A DNA stretch of 64,000 nucleotides from Diorhabda sublineata (lineage: Eukaryota; Arthropoda; Insecta; Coleoptera; Chrysomelidae). The notes beneath the pieces were generated by a model, which saw nothing but the letters and a program-made list of their open reading frames with translations, made no database searches and was not told where the DNA came from. Made by a program: the position numbers and the translations under genes. Shown one piece after another: positions 1 to 10,815 of this stretch. The stretch spans positions 26,330,488 to 26,394,487 of the forward strand of contig NC_079480.1 of assembly GCF_026230105.1 (NCBI RefSeq), in the 5' to 3' direction. Every line of letters starts with the position of its first letter. Positions within the stretch are counted from its first letter, which is position 1.

Positions 1-897
1 AGATGTCAGCTTGTAAGGGTTGATACAACGATGTCTTCTTGCAAGCCAATAGAATTTGGAGTGCCTCGAGGCTTAGTACTGAGCCCTATATTATTTCTTC
101 TGTTCATAAACGATCTAGACATCAGTGGTAAAATATGACTATTTGCAGACGACAATAGTTTCTTTTGGGGCAACCCTGATATCACGGCACTTCATAGGAC
201 CATTTCTAGTGACATAATCACTCTTAAATCATGATGCCATTCTAATCTTCTTTGTCTCAACGTTTCTAAAAGCAAAGTTTCATCACATAACAATACATTG
301 AAGCCTTTTTTATCAAATAACACCATCATTGACGTCGTTGAACCTGTAAAATTCTTGGGGCTTGTTGTGGACAATTCCTTGAAATGAAAGTTACATATTG
401 CGAGCTTATATAAAAAAAAAATAAGTTTGTTTTGCGCTGAGATTAGTTTCCAAAGAACTGAACTTACCCACCACCTCAACAGTCTATTATGCCCTTATTG
501 AGTCGCATCTTCGATATGCTCTTCCCCTCTGGGTTACTTGTGGTGCGACTCAATTTCGGCGAATCTTTATACCACAAAAGAGAGCTGTTAATACTTACAC
601 GGACTAAACAGCAAGGCTCACTACAAGGACTTCTTTAAAAGATTAAAAATTCTGACTTTTCCTTCCTTGTCTAATTCGTAAGCACGCTTCTCCAATTTCA
701 GAAATATCGCACGGCTATCCACTTAGGAACGCGGAGCACAAATTTCACCTAAATACTTCACGTTCAGAATTAGTTACGGGATTAATATTTTACAATGCAA
801 AAAATTTACAATCACATGTTAGTTTTTTAGTTTTTACAACTTTTTGTCTACAAATTGTAATAATTTTTTGACAATAAAGAATTCCTCTCTCTCTCTA
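1..897 (+). pseudogene. CR1/Jockey-like LINE, 3' half of reverse transcriptase plus 3' UTR
   Basis: Non-LTR retrotransposon reverse transcriptase relic, cut by the window edge. From position 61 the translation reads VPRGLVLSPILFLLFINDLD, the classic LINE RT block, then an in-frame TGA at 136-138, then LFADD at 139-153, which contains the catalytic aspartate pair. Around 346 a frame reads VKFLGLVVDNSLK, and from 482 YYALIESHLRYALPLW, the RT-thumb region of CR1/Jockey elements. Frameshifts and stops separate these blocks. The 3' end is visible: AATAAA at 873-878 followed by a (TC)n tail at 883-896, as expected for an element that primes on a short 3' repeat. A deletion derivative of the same family lies inverted at 14.4-14.7 kb. 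Confidence 0.85.
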
Positions 898-1889
898 AAC
901 CAAATATTTTTCAATTTTAGTCACACGAACTGATTAATTTAAGTCTTAAGTATAGTATTACGTGTTACGTGTTAAGGTCGATAAATAATATATTCTCAAT
1001 ATTCCGTCAATAGATAAACTTTATAAACTGCGTCCGTATATACAAAAAGAATCAGAAAGTTATATTATCACTTATAGGTTATGTATGCGTTCAGGTTAAC
1101 GACGTACAACTTTGAATCCTGTTCTTTAAACTTTTCCAACTCCACCATTGTTATCTCAATGGTAGATAAAAAAACCTCTGTGTGTTATCGACTTTACTGT
1201 TATCTACACAATATTCTGGGATAAAAAGTCGGCTAATGGCATTTTCTTTGTTTTTGCGCGAATCAGAATTTCTAAAACTGTTTTTTTAATTTTCGCAGAA
1301 ATGAAATAAACTGATTTATGTCGAAATTAATATCGTAGTTTCAGAATCGATTCTATCTAGTGTTTGATAATTGCTTAATCGATTTCGACAAAGATAAATA
1401 GCTGACTATTCTGATAAACTGAAGTGTTTTGGGTACCAGGTGTATCAGTCATTATTAAAAGCAATTATTATCATCTGAAACACACAATATTTTAGTTTAT
1501 TTCACCATATAGACTATGATTTCCTTCAAATTGGTATTCCAATAATATATACTATGAATAATAACAGAAAAACATAAATTTCTTTGTGGGCTCTAACATT
1601 TTTCGTTATATTAAAAAAATGAGGTTGTACTACTTATTTCCAAGAACTTGAAGACTAGCTTCAAGCAACCAAATATGAATCGTCAATCAAGCAGCCATTA
1701 AAGCTCTGAGCTCCAATAACATAAAATCCAAGTTGATTTAGAAATACCTGGACCTCAATTTATGTGACACCTTGAACTATACATATATAGGATATAAGAA
1801 TTGGGATACAAAAATTTATCACTAGTTTTATTGTTTACGAGATATTCATAACGGTTTGGTGTTTATAACAACTGGGTGCTTGGTTTTGC
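898..1889. other. No recognisable feature
   Basis: AT-rich DNA with no ORF, repeat or motif I can assign. It begins directly after the TC-rich LINE tail. Confidence 0.5.
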
Positions 1890-1990
1890 TAGTACTAAAC
1901 ACTATTTACTACATTACATCAACACTCACAACTACACTGTCTGATACGCGTTTCGATAACCAAGTTATCGTCTTCAGAGACTAATGGAAG
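1890..1990 (-). repeat. Penelope-like terminal repeat (pLTR) with hammerhead-like core
   Basis: Copy 1 of a dispersed repeat whose minus strand contains CTGAAGA, a hairpin GATAAC-TTG-GTTATC, then GAAACG, followed by a block rich in GTGTAGT. Penelope-like retroelements are known to carry hammerhead ribozymes in their terminal repeats, and this order (CUGANGA, helix II, GAAA, helix III, cleavage site, helix I) matches that architecture. The core lies at 1939-1981. Helix III is damaged here: GCGTATC replaces the GCGCGTC of other copies. Other copies are at 2.7, 30.3, 44.15, 45.3 and 63.3 kb. Confidence 0.6.
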
Positions 1991-2099
1991 AAAGAGAGAT
2001 ATTTTACAATTTTATGGACAAAGCGACAAAATTCGAAATTAGACAATATAAAATAACAATAATTATAATAAAATATTAATATCTTACCCCATACTAAAT

Positions 2100-2700
2100 A
2101 TTGAACGATTTCAGTCGGATAGATTGTAGAATTCTGCGACAAAATAATAAAGTCTCCCAATCAAAAATGCATTTGTGAATCTCCGGAATTTATTCAATGT
2201 ATTTGCCACTTTCAATTCTGAGGGTAGCTGATTGAATAATTTTTTGGCATTGAAAGTGATCGAATTTTTTACCAGATCAGAGTCGGTGTTGTTAAATTGA
2301 TATATAAATTTTTTCTGCGTCTCTCAGTTGAATTGTGAAAGTATTTACGAACCAAACACGCGGAATCTAAAATGATAAGAGCGGAAAGAGTTAATTTTTT
2401 TTAAATAGCCACGATTTGAAGATAGATTCGAAGAGATGCAAACTACAAGACTCCCGTAAACTCAAACGTAGACCAATAAATTTGATCGAATTTGAAAATC
2501 GTATTGGCATTGTTAAGTTTTAGATGTTGTCAAACTCGTTTGTAGGATAAAACTAAGTTTTCCTCATTGTCTAAACAGAGATCGTTCGCGTCAGCTCAGA
2601 ACTTAATAGTGATGAAATTTTTACCTATGGCAGAATGTAAAGCTTGTTTTGTTTTGAATACTAAGTATGGTTTGCACTAGCTCAAAATATCTACAGGTCT
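2100..2700 (-). pseudogene. CR1-like LINE, RT C-terminus
   Basis: On the minus strand one frame near 2120-2250 reads NAKKLFNQLPSELKVANT and then NKFRRFTNAFLIGRLYY, the conserved C-terminal tail of CR1/Jockey RTs. Further upstream another frame reads SALIILDSACLVRKYFHNS, also from the C-terminal RT region. The block at 2540-2625 (cctcattgtctaaacagaga and following) is shared with the RT fragment at 55.2 kb, so the two are the same or closely related families: this copy carries the 3' part, the 55-kb copy the catalytic part. Several stops and frameshifts make it non-functional. Confidence 0.7.
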
Positions 2701-2732
2701 AAGGAAGAGATTATCAGTGATTGTTCTAAATA

Positions 2733-2850
2733 AACTAAGTTGGTTATCGATAGACAATGTAATTGAGAGTATTGGTATAGTGGTAGTATAAATAGTGTGT
2801 TCAGTATGAATATTACCAACGGTTCCAGAAATTTCAACTTAATATCCGCC
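2733..2850 (+). repeat. Penelope-like terminal repeat, plus-strand partial copy
   Basis: Reads aagttggttatcga, then agacaatgtaattgagag, then a tagtggtag block and ttcagtatgaatattaccaa ending in cggttccagaaatttcaac. It is the other half of the repeat seen inverted at 1.9 kb and at 30.3, 45.3 and 63.3 kb. The helix III and cleavage-site part of the hammerhead-like core is deleted. With the minus-strand copy at 1890-1990 it flanks the CR1-like fragment in inverted orientation. Confidence 0.6.
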
Positions 2851-4185
2851 GCTGGCTTAGAACCATATACAACGATTTTTTTTTCTAGGCTAATTATTAA
2901 AATGAATGATAAAATGAACATGCTTGAAGTAAAACGGTGATTCTATAAATGAAAAAATGGGATTAGTTCCACAAGGACGAAGAGAATGGAAATACATTGA
3001 AAAAACAGTTTTTGGATAAAGAATATAGCGAAGATGAAGACGGTACTCTTGCCTAAATGCTGAAAGTACTGAGTTTATCGATATAATACCTATAAGAAAT
3101 GTCAAGACGGTCATAAATATAGAATCGATAGAGGGGAAAATAGAAAATAATTAACCAATTTCATAGCACTTATAGAGAAAGGTGCAGAAAATAATGAGAA
3201 TGCATCAAACAAAACGTGCATGCTTTTTTGGACGTAATGGTTTCAAATGGTACTCACTTAGTTCCCAAAGGATCAAGAAGCTCTGCTAATAATTGTTGTG
3301 CGTTTGGACCAAAACATGGCGGCTTTTTACCGATGATATTTTTGACATAATTGTCGATTAAAGGAAAAAAAAATCATGAATTATAATATAAATTTGAACA
3401 GCGTTTACAAAAAACAGGCAGACTGGAACATATGGTTTTGTTCGACCTCTTTTATTTTATCAGATTTTAAAAAATGCATATCTTTCCCTAGAAAACAGTT
3501 GGAAAACACGAAGATCGTTGTTAAGAATTTTTTACGACATGCTACCAATTATTTTCTACTGTATCGATTTCTGTCATTGAACTTCTGGTGATTAAGCTGA
3601 TGCTTTAATAGAGAATCATTTGGAGAAAACAGCAAAAAATCAACGTTTGCACACGTTTGATATATTGGAGGTTATGTGTTTTTATTTAGATAAAATATTT
3701 GTATTCTCTTTTATCGTTCATATTCATATAAAAGCTCAGTTAAACATATAAGTATTCAAACAATTGAAACTGGTGCAGAGAAAATGGGTCACCTGTGACT
3801 CCATGTTTAGGTTTTTGTTTAGTTATTCCACTTTGTGACTCTGGGGTTAAACTTATTCGATAATCTTATTGCCACAGGAAAATGTACGTCACTCCATAAA
3901 TTTGTGGTATTTTAATACTGAAATTTTTAATTTTGTCCGCTATCCCCATACAATCTGTGCAACATCTGGAGAAATCGCTGGATCGTTGTATTAGTAAGAA
4001 AGGGAATTAGTTTGTAGGGTATCATACTGCCACGCACTGTCACAACAACAACAATCCCATTAGTATTTCCAACTATTTTGATAATATCAACAAATTTCCA
4101 TTAAAAATATCATAAACTCTCAATTGCTTCCCTTTAGAATTCTCCGTGCAAAAACATACCTTGTTTTTTTTCATCCTCCGATCGT
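2851..4185. other. No recognisable feature
   Basis: AT-rich. The short ORFs at 2890-3114 (minus) and 3376-3591 (plus) have low-complexity translations and no motif that I recognise. Confidence 0.45.
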
Positions 4186-4189
4186 TCTG

Positions 4190-4440
4190 CCATTGTCGAC
4201 ATTCAGGTGTCAGTCGGCGTTGTGCTTCAGCCACGTAAACAAGTCCTCGATTATTGATGCTACCGCTAAGTGTGAATGACGAAGTGTGATTCGTGATTCG
4301 GAAAGCTGAGAGATGGTGTTCTACGTGAATACTATCGAGAGTTTAAAGATGGTCGTAATGATGTGCATGATGAAAGAGAACCAGGTCGCAAATTTTTCGA
4401 CCTGATTCAACAAGTTGACAGAAAGGTTAAATAAATACTC
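4190..4440 (+). pseudogene. mariner transposase, 5' UTR and N-terminal fragment
   Basis: The stretch at 4195-4290 (cattcaggtgtcagtcggcg and onward) is the 5' leader of a mauritiana-type mariner. The same leader is found inverted at 10.7-10.8 kb. From about 4312 a frame reads VLREYYREFKDGRNDVHDER and then EPGRK, followed after a small shift by LIQQVDRKV. This is the conserved DNA-binding part of these transposases (REWxxxFKDGRTDVHDE, then GR, then QxV). No catalytic domain follows; the copy is truncated at about residue 80. Confidence 0.75.
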
Positions 4441-5175
4441 TACTCGAATTCATTGAAAAGCTTGTCCACAGATATGGCAAATGTCTCAATCTCTCTGCTG
4501 GTTATGTTGAAAAGTCATCGTAAGTTTACCAATCTTTTGGTAATAAAAATATTGTTTTATATGAACTTGTCATTTATTTATAGCCTATCGGAGGTTGAAG
4601 GAAAACAGCCCTCGTATTCTATAAGATATCCAAATAACAACTACCGCTAAAAATTATTTAGATGCTTACTTATAAAGTTCCTTCGAATGAATCATTCCCG
4701 TTGAAATGTTGAATACATAAATGCCATCCTTTCACGAAAACTTTGTTATTTCAGAAACGTGGTTGTCATAAATTTTCTCATATTCCCCTTACGATTCTAT
4801 TGTAACTTGACTGCCACATTCTCTTCTAAAACGGTCCACTACATTATATTTTTCTTTTACAAGACAAGGTCCTTCACAGTTATAGATTCAATTGAAATCT
4901 GCAATTTGTGATTCTTAGAAATATATTTTCTTGACGTACATACGAAGCAGTTGGTATTTGAAAATATTTTTCATATTCTACTTTCCATGATCATTTGACA
5001 GAAATAGTTTATGAATAAAAGTATTTAGGATTGTAATTTAAAATTGAACGTAGTGGTTCAGCGCGACTGTCACAGCTATAGTGAAATAGCCCAATCGTAG
5101 AGAGCAACGAATTGTTTGCCACCGATATAATGTCTTCATTTTAACGATGTAATATATAGTTCAAGAAAGTTAAAT
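4441..5175. other. No recognisable feature
   Basis: AT-rich DNA without assignable ORFs or repeats. Confidence 0.45.
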
Positions 5176-5179
5176 ACTT

Positions 5180-5480
5180 CAGCTGTATTGGTCTATTGTT
5201 ACCCACGTTCTTCGGCCTTTTGCTACTTCTTTCCAGTCAATCCTTCTTACTTCATCTATATCCTGGCTTATTTCTTGTAGTAACTTTTCTTTGAGCGCCC
5301 TCTTCTACTTTTCTCTCTTTCTCTTCCCTCTAGCATCATTCTTTAAACTTTCTGCTACAGTAATCTGGCAATATATCTTTACTATCTTCCTTTTTGTGCT
5401 CGAAATATTTGTCTTATTTTAGCTCCTTCTATATCATCATTCGTTCCCCATTTACACGTCTTCTCCTGATACTTTCTGCC
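5180..5480 (-). pseudogene. LINE reverse transcriptase, extreme C-terminus
   Basis: Minus-strand translation near 5190-5260 reads DEVRRIDWKEVAKGRRTW with one shift. This is the 'W..vaqdR..Wr' block that closes many LINE endonuclease-RT proteins. It is followed upstream by lysine- and arginine-rich sequence and by a region equivalent to 'RWlGHv.Rm'. The fragment at 38.6-38.9 kb is the same kind of tail in the same orientation. There are multiple stops. Confidence 0.5.
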
Positions 5481-5724
5481 ATTTTGTCTACATCATATAT
5501 TTTCTTAAGTATTCTTCTTCCTCTGATTTTGCTCACTCTTAAATTCAATCCTTAAGAAATAATCAGATGAAAATTGGCTCTAATTGAATCTGAGTCAACT
5601 CCAAATTCAACAAGTACGGAATCCGTGGTAGTTACGATAACAAGTTATTAGGACTACACATAAACTGCCATTTTTTAGCAGATATCAATAATTATAATGC
5701 ATTTCCCTTTAGAATATCCCATCG

Positions 5725-7190
5725 ATCTATCCTTGACGATTCTGTTATTGTTCATTTAAAGAAATTTATGAATTAAATTAATCTCACCAAGCCACGCCAA
5801 TGCTTATCTCAGACTTTCTTGCAGGAATATTTCGAAGAAATTATGTGCATACAGCTTCGGCCAATAGAAATTCATTTATGTTTACGATTCGATGTTTTCA
5901 TTGGTAAGCACTGGAGATGATGAGTCCACGTGGACTGACGGTTTATTAGGTGTTTACCGAATTTTATAAGGGTAGTAAATATTTTATCTATATTTATATC
6001 CTCGCATAACTGTCTTCTGCAATTGATATTGGAAGAACTATACCAACTTTTTTCGAGTACAATTATCTCCAAATCAAAAATTCCAATCAACCAAGATATT
6101 TCAAAATCTGAGCGAAAAAACTAGAAAATTTTCATTTGAATAAGTTTGAAAACAAAATGTCAAATTGATTACCATAGTTTAACAACGAAACTTGATTCAA
6201 ATTCTGAAAAAAATCGAACATAGTCTACTAACAAAATATGAAGAACTAGCTATAGTGATAGAAAAAGATTATTCAACACTGCTTCATTACAAATTAATTA
6301 ATAGATTTCATGGAACTCCAATTAAAAATTAAGTTAGTTAACTTCTACAATCATGTCGATCGTTCAATTATACTAAATTTCAACTACCAAAAGGATTTAA
6401 ATTGATTAAATCCGCATAAATAATACTCTACGATGTTACAATTATTTACCATAGACCTGAAAACCTTTTAAACGTCACTAAATCATTAAAACGATCCCTT
6501 CCAACAATTAGATTAAATATTTAATCGAGATAGTGTACAGATATAAATTATGACAAAACGTGGGATATAATAAATATCCTTCGTTTTTAAATATTATATC
6601 GCATATGCCATAGTAAACAAGGGTCGAATATAGTTGAACGTTAAACGGAGGGGTGTAGTTGGTTAGTCTAGGGACTGTTTATCATAATTTGATAGGGGGC
6701 GATATGTATTTTTCATGAGAAGGGAAGCAAGAGATGAAATATTACAAAAAATTATCAATAATGTTGTTTTTATCAGATCTTTTATAAATAAAACACTTTC
6801 GTATGGAATCGAATTTTTTAGTTTAGTTCTTCCAATATCAATTGCAGATGATAGTTATGCGACGAACAATCGTTATTTCATAAATACGCATGGCACTCAT
6901 ACCAAATTAAGGAATAAAAGATAATGTTTACTCCCCGTATAAAATTCGGTAAAAATCTAACAAACCGTCAGTCCACGTGGACTCATCATCTCCACTGTTT
7001 ATCAATGAAAACATCGAATCATAAACATAAATGTATTTCTATTGGTCGAAGCCGTATGTACACAATTTCTTCGAAATATTCCTGCTCCTATTCTAGCTTA
7101 GAAACATTGCGTTTTGTCAGCATGTAGTTTTTAACACAAAAAACTGAATAAGCAGATGGCAATAACCGAATCGTCAAGGATCGTTGGATG
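5725..7190. mobile_element. Foldback element with ~320-360-bp inverted arms
   Basis: The left arm (about 5728-6055) and right arm (about 6810-7186) are inverted copies. Shared blocks in order are tccttgacgattc, caggaatatttcgaagaaat, ccaatagaaat, gattcgatgttttcattg, gatgatgagtccacgtggac, ccgaattttata, cgcataact and gcaattgatattggaagaac. The centre (6056-6809) is AT-rich and non-coding. Each arm contains a perfect 14-bp palindrome AGTCCACGTGGACT (5923-5936; 6970-6983). I see no target duplication. A short third copy of the arm's inner end is at 57.29 kb, just 3' of the Penelope GIY-YIG region. Whether this is a MITE or an inverted pair of terminal repeats cannot be decided from one copy. Confidence 0.75.
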
Positions 7191-8424
7191 GCGACAAAAT
7201 TATTTGCGTTAGATAAAAGACTACCGAAGTTCTAATAGACACATAATTTATCTAAATGAAGCATGGATTTTTACCGTACTCAAAGCCAAATGAACAACTA
7301 CACATTTTGCTGTGATACTTATAATCCCTTTCTACAAATATCTTTCCTGAAACTCAATATAATTACAAATAAGATTTTCAAAGTGATATTTACTAGATTG
7401 TATATGCAAAGCAGAAGAAACGCATTCCTCGCATTCTTATACCCTAACTCACTTGTTATTTACGAAAATGATACTCTTCTCGCTCTGTTCTATTCTAAAA
7501 TTTAGGGTTGAAACTAAGAATTTCAAATTTCACATATTCCGGAAGTATCAATTTCATTTTCTACGCGTAATTCACACAATTCCCCCTGTCGACGTTTTAA
7601 ACCTAATCCCTTCTCATAAGAACTGAGCGATATATTTGAGTTGACCCCTCGCTCTGCTATATTCAAATAGAATGACTTAAATGAATACTTTCATCATGGA
7701 TGACTCACCACGTTACGAGAATTCTGTGATATTCACGAGCAAATGTGAATATTCCAGATACGTGGGTTTTCAGACAGACAAGAAACAAGACGTGGTAGCG
7801 ACTACCACGTTTCAAGGATATAAAAGACCTTTGTCTGCGTGTGTGTAAATACAAGGCTAACCATTTTAAAATAATTATTAACGATTTTATTTAAGAAGTT
7901 TGTTGTAGATGTCGAAATATATAAGGCGTTCCATTAAGTAGGATTAAAATATTTATAGAATGTGTGAAACTATTTTCAAAAAATAGAAGCATTTTGTTAA
8001 AGACAAATCCTTGTTACTCATATTCCTAGGGTGGTTGCATATAAATAAGAAATTTCACGTGAAATATGTTGTGCTAAGAATATATCTGGAAACGTGCAGT
8101 CCAACAAGTACTTAGACTCACCGTCCTATGACGCCCGCATCGTAACAGCAATCTACTTTTGTGCTATACATTCTTGTAGATGACTACTATTGAATTTTCA
8201 GTCTAGTTTCATATTGAAAAAAAAAAACAAAATCGGTCATTGAATCGATTCTCGTCTTTAGAAGAGCAAAAGGGGCAGTGAAATCGACGATCGTTCGCAT
8301 ATATGTATCATAACTATTCTCAATGGCGACCGTTAACATTTACTTTAACGAATTTTAACGAGGTAGCACTTTGTTTTAGGTGAGCCAGGAAGATAATATG
8401 ACTAATTCACGTTCTCGTATTGGT
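7191..8424. other. No recognisable feature
   Basis: The ORF at 7263-7505 (plus, 80 codons) has no recognisable motif. The interval at 7780-7815 contains a small inverted pair around cgtggta/taccacg. Nothing else is assignable. Confidence 0.4.
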
Positions 8425-8745
8425 AAAATGCCGATCGAAGGTGTGTGAAATAACTAAGACAGTAGGCATTTCAAACTAATGTGTGAATCATTTTCTGTAT
8501 GAAATTTTGCTTAGGACGAGGTCGTCGACGCGATTATTTTCGCGTTTACTGACTCAAGACAACAAGTGTAACGCTGGGAACAATTTGGGGCAGCGTTTGC
8601 GGCTGTTTAAGCGCACTCCTAAGAAGTTTGTGCATCGCTTCTTGGCAGTCGACGAAACAGGAATCCATTGATACATATCAGAGACCAAGAGACAGTTGAA
8701 AAAGTGGAGATGCTTTAAAGAAGGCGAAGACATCCCATGTAGCTT
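8425..8745 (+). pseudogene. mariner transposase fragment, DNA-binding end to first catalytic Asp
   Basis: A frame reads KVCEITKTVGISN*CVNHFLYE, the helix-turn-helix block of mariner transposases (VREIAETVGIS..RVHHIL.E). It then reads LRTRSSTRLFSRLLTQDNKC, and finally PKKFVHRFLAVDETGIH*YI, where AVDE holds the first aspartate of the DD34D triad. The usual Trp after DET is Gly. The similarity stops at about 8740, where an unrelated palindrome-rich sequence begins, and resumes at 9.45 kb with the second catalytic block. The element was therefore split by an insertion. Confidence 0.75.
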
Positions 8746-9445
8746 GGGCCAACGCTGGAAAACCCGACCTTGGCAAACCGATAATGGTCGAAGACTGGGT
8801 AACTTAGCCCCGGTTATTCTATAGTCGGCCAAGCTTGGCCAAACTCTATGAAACCTTATCTTAGCCATCTCATATTCACCCAAGCCTGGCTGAAATCTGG
8901 GTAACCCGACCTCGACCAATCTATAGTCATCCAGGCCTTGCAGAACTCTGAATAACTAGTTTTGTTCTAATATCTTATCCATAATAGATATCTTGACATT
9001 AAAAGTAATCATTTCTTATGAATACAATTCTTTTATGCATAAAAGACTATAAAAAATAGAATAGTAAAAAATAGTATCACTTCCTTATATGTTTGATTAT
9101 TTTTTTGTACATTAATTAGTAGAGTGCATTAATAGAAATTTGTCATAAAAATATAATTTTTTAACAATATATTGAAAATCTATTTTTACAAGCAACCAGG
9201 CCTGGTCCAGGCTTGCAAACCAAGGAGGGACATTCTCAACATCGCAGAGTCCCACCAAGTCTGGGCCAATAACGGCTTCCAAGCTAGGGCCAGAGTTGTA
9301 CATACTTGGCCTAAGTATGGGCCTATACTGGGCCCATCGTAAAATCCTATATGGGCTGTCTATCAACCGAAAAATGTATGCGACCATTTTCTAGGATTCA
9401 TAAATTGTGATATGCATCGAATACCTGGTAGAGGATACAATGGCC
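8735..9445. repeat. Palindrome-rich insert inside the mariner relic
   Basis: A locally GC-enriched sequence whose two ends (8740-8945 and 9180-9370) are built from degenerate 'cttgggccaa', 'ccaggcctgg' and 'gggcccat' motifs in both orientations, around an AT-rich centre (8960-9170). Perfect palindromes include GGCCAAGCTTGGCC at 8827-8840 and ACCAGGCCTGGT at 9195-9206. It interrupts a mariner between its first and second catalytic blocks, so it is most likely a non-autonomous DNA transposon with repeated subterminal motifs. I cannot name the family. The array at 50.75-51.07 kb has a similar style. Confidence 0.55.
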
Positions 9446-9449
9446 ATAA

Positions 9450-9570
9450 TCGAAGACTAAATAGCCCTATTTGGCGGAGAAAAATCCGCTCTTCCGTTCA
9501 TGATAACGCACTAGCTCACACGACGATCAAATTGGTCGAAATGTGATACAAACTACTAGCAAATTCATCA
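9450..9570 (+). pseudogene. mariner transposase fragment, second catalytic block
   Basis: A frame reads WRRKIRSSVHDNALAHTTIK and then LVEM*, equivalent to 'kkvLfhhDNAraHts...l.el' of mariner and containing the second catalytic aspartate. It is the downstream continuation of the fragment ending at about 8745, displaced by some 700 bp of inserted DNA. Sequence between the first and second catalytic blocks (about 80 codons) is also missing. Confidence 0.65.
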
Positions 9571-9689
9571 CCGGCAGAAATTTTTGTCAAAGAAGGAGAT
9601 AATTATCGCCACGGGATCTACTATTTATTATCGCTTTAGAACTAGACTTCTTTCGAGTTAATACAAGCTGTCAACCCTTAATCAAATAA

Positions 9690-10010
9690 ATCCATACACT
9701 TGTAAACCTCGGATGGGATAGCCTGTAGTACTTCAAGCTAATTGGTCAAGGGGTCTATTTTACAAAACAGGAGCAAACTTATTTTTCAGATGTATTAAAG
9801 AAGTTGCAGCATCGCAGTGTCCAGTGTATTGAACTATAAGGAGTCTATTAGATCATAAATTGCCACTTTTACAAAATTTTTCGTTTCTAGACCAAGTACC
9901 ACCTTCGTAGAAGTTTAGAAAGTAAAAACATGTAAACCCTTAACTTGTTGTAAGCCTCGGATAGGATGGCCGGTAATACTTTAAGCGAATTCCTTCTTAT
10001 GGCTTTAATG
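9690..10010. repeat. Pair of ~45-bp direct repeats
   Basis: The block tgtaaacctcggatgggata plus gcctgtagtacttcaagc at 9701 recurs at 9949 as tgtaagcctcggataggatg plus gccggtaatactttaagc, 248 bp away in the same orientation. 'Ctgtcaaccctt' and 'tgtaaaccctt' precede each copy. It looks like a degenerate two-unit tandem duplication. No coding potential is visible. Confidence 0.5.
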
Positions 10011-10559
10011 ACGCGCCCCCTAAGCTATTTTTGAGTTTCGAGAAAATGAAAAGGTAAAACTTAACCTCCTAGAAACTTTAGGAAGCAAAAAATGTCAAAT
10101 TTCATTGGAAAAGGTACGAGTTTCATACAAAATTCATAGAAATACAGCCAATCTGCGTCTCTAAATTTGCAAGCATACTTAATTAAGTCAATGATTACTG
10201 ATACATTGCAATAGGATAATAATCTTTTGAGAATTAACTAATTTTCCAATAGGACGAGGCACTCCTACATTTTGATTGGCGCTTAAGATAGTTTTGGAAC
10301 TAACGTTTTCCAGAGTTTTGGATTGGCAAACGAGTCCAATAGAAACACCGGCCAGATCTCAGAATGTTGCGTCTTTGCATTTTTTGTGGGACACCTAAAA
10401 TCAGGAAAATACATGTCTCTACCGGCAGATCTTAAACGAGTTGCAACTAAGAATTGTGACGATTACTCTATATAAGCGTGGAGAATTCAGAAAATAGGTG
10501 AAAGGATGTTAGCATTTTAATTATTCAATTCATTGATTAATACGAAGTGTACCACACTT

Positions 10560-10815
10560 TTCATGAGAAGTTGTAGAACTTTTCAGATAATTCATTCCCC
10601 GTCCAATATTTGACGAGTTTTTGTCCACATTTTAAGGGAATCATTCTTCGATGGACTTCTGAAGCACTATGCCCTTCAGCCTGTAGAAAACAAATCACAC
10701 TTCACAATTCACACATGGCGGGAGCATCAATAATGGCGGACATGTTTACGTGGCTGTAGCACAACGCCGACTGACGCCTGAATGCCAACAATGGTGGAGT
10801 GTGTAGTGCGAGAGT
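10560..10815 (-). pseudogene. mariner 5' leader and transposase N-terminus
   Basis: On the minus strand the leader at 10,800-10,715 (cattcaggcgtcagtcggcg and onward) matches the mariner leader at 4195-4290. It leads into MCEL*SVICFLQAEGHSASE and then VHRRMI, the N-terminal signature of mauritiana-type mariner transposases (SVIRFLQAEGxSAxEIHRRM). The coding part breaks down after about 30 codons. The adjacent GC-richer DNA to 10,890 has no assigned function. Confidence 0.75.

Noticed and set aside
192..479. 95-codon minus-strand ORF
   Set aside because: It is the antisense shadow of the LINE reverse transcriptase read on the plus strand.
8554..8919. 121-codon minus-strand ORF
   Set aside because: It runs antisense through the mariner fragment and into the palindrome-rich insert; no protein similarity.
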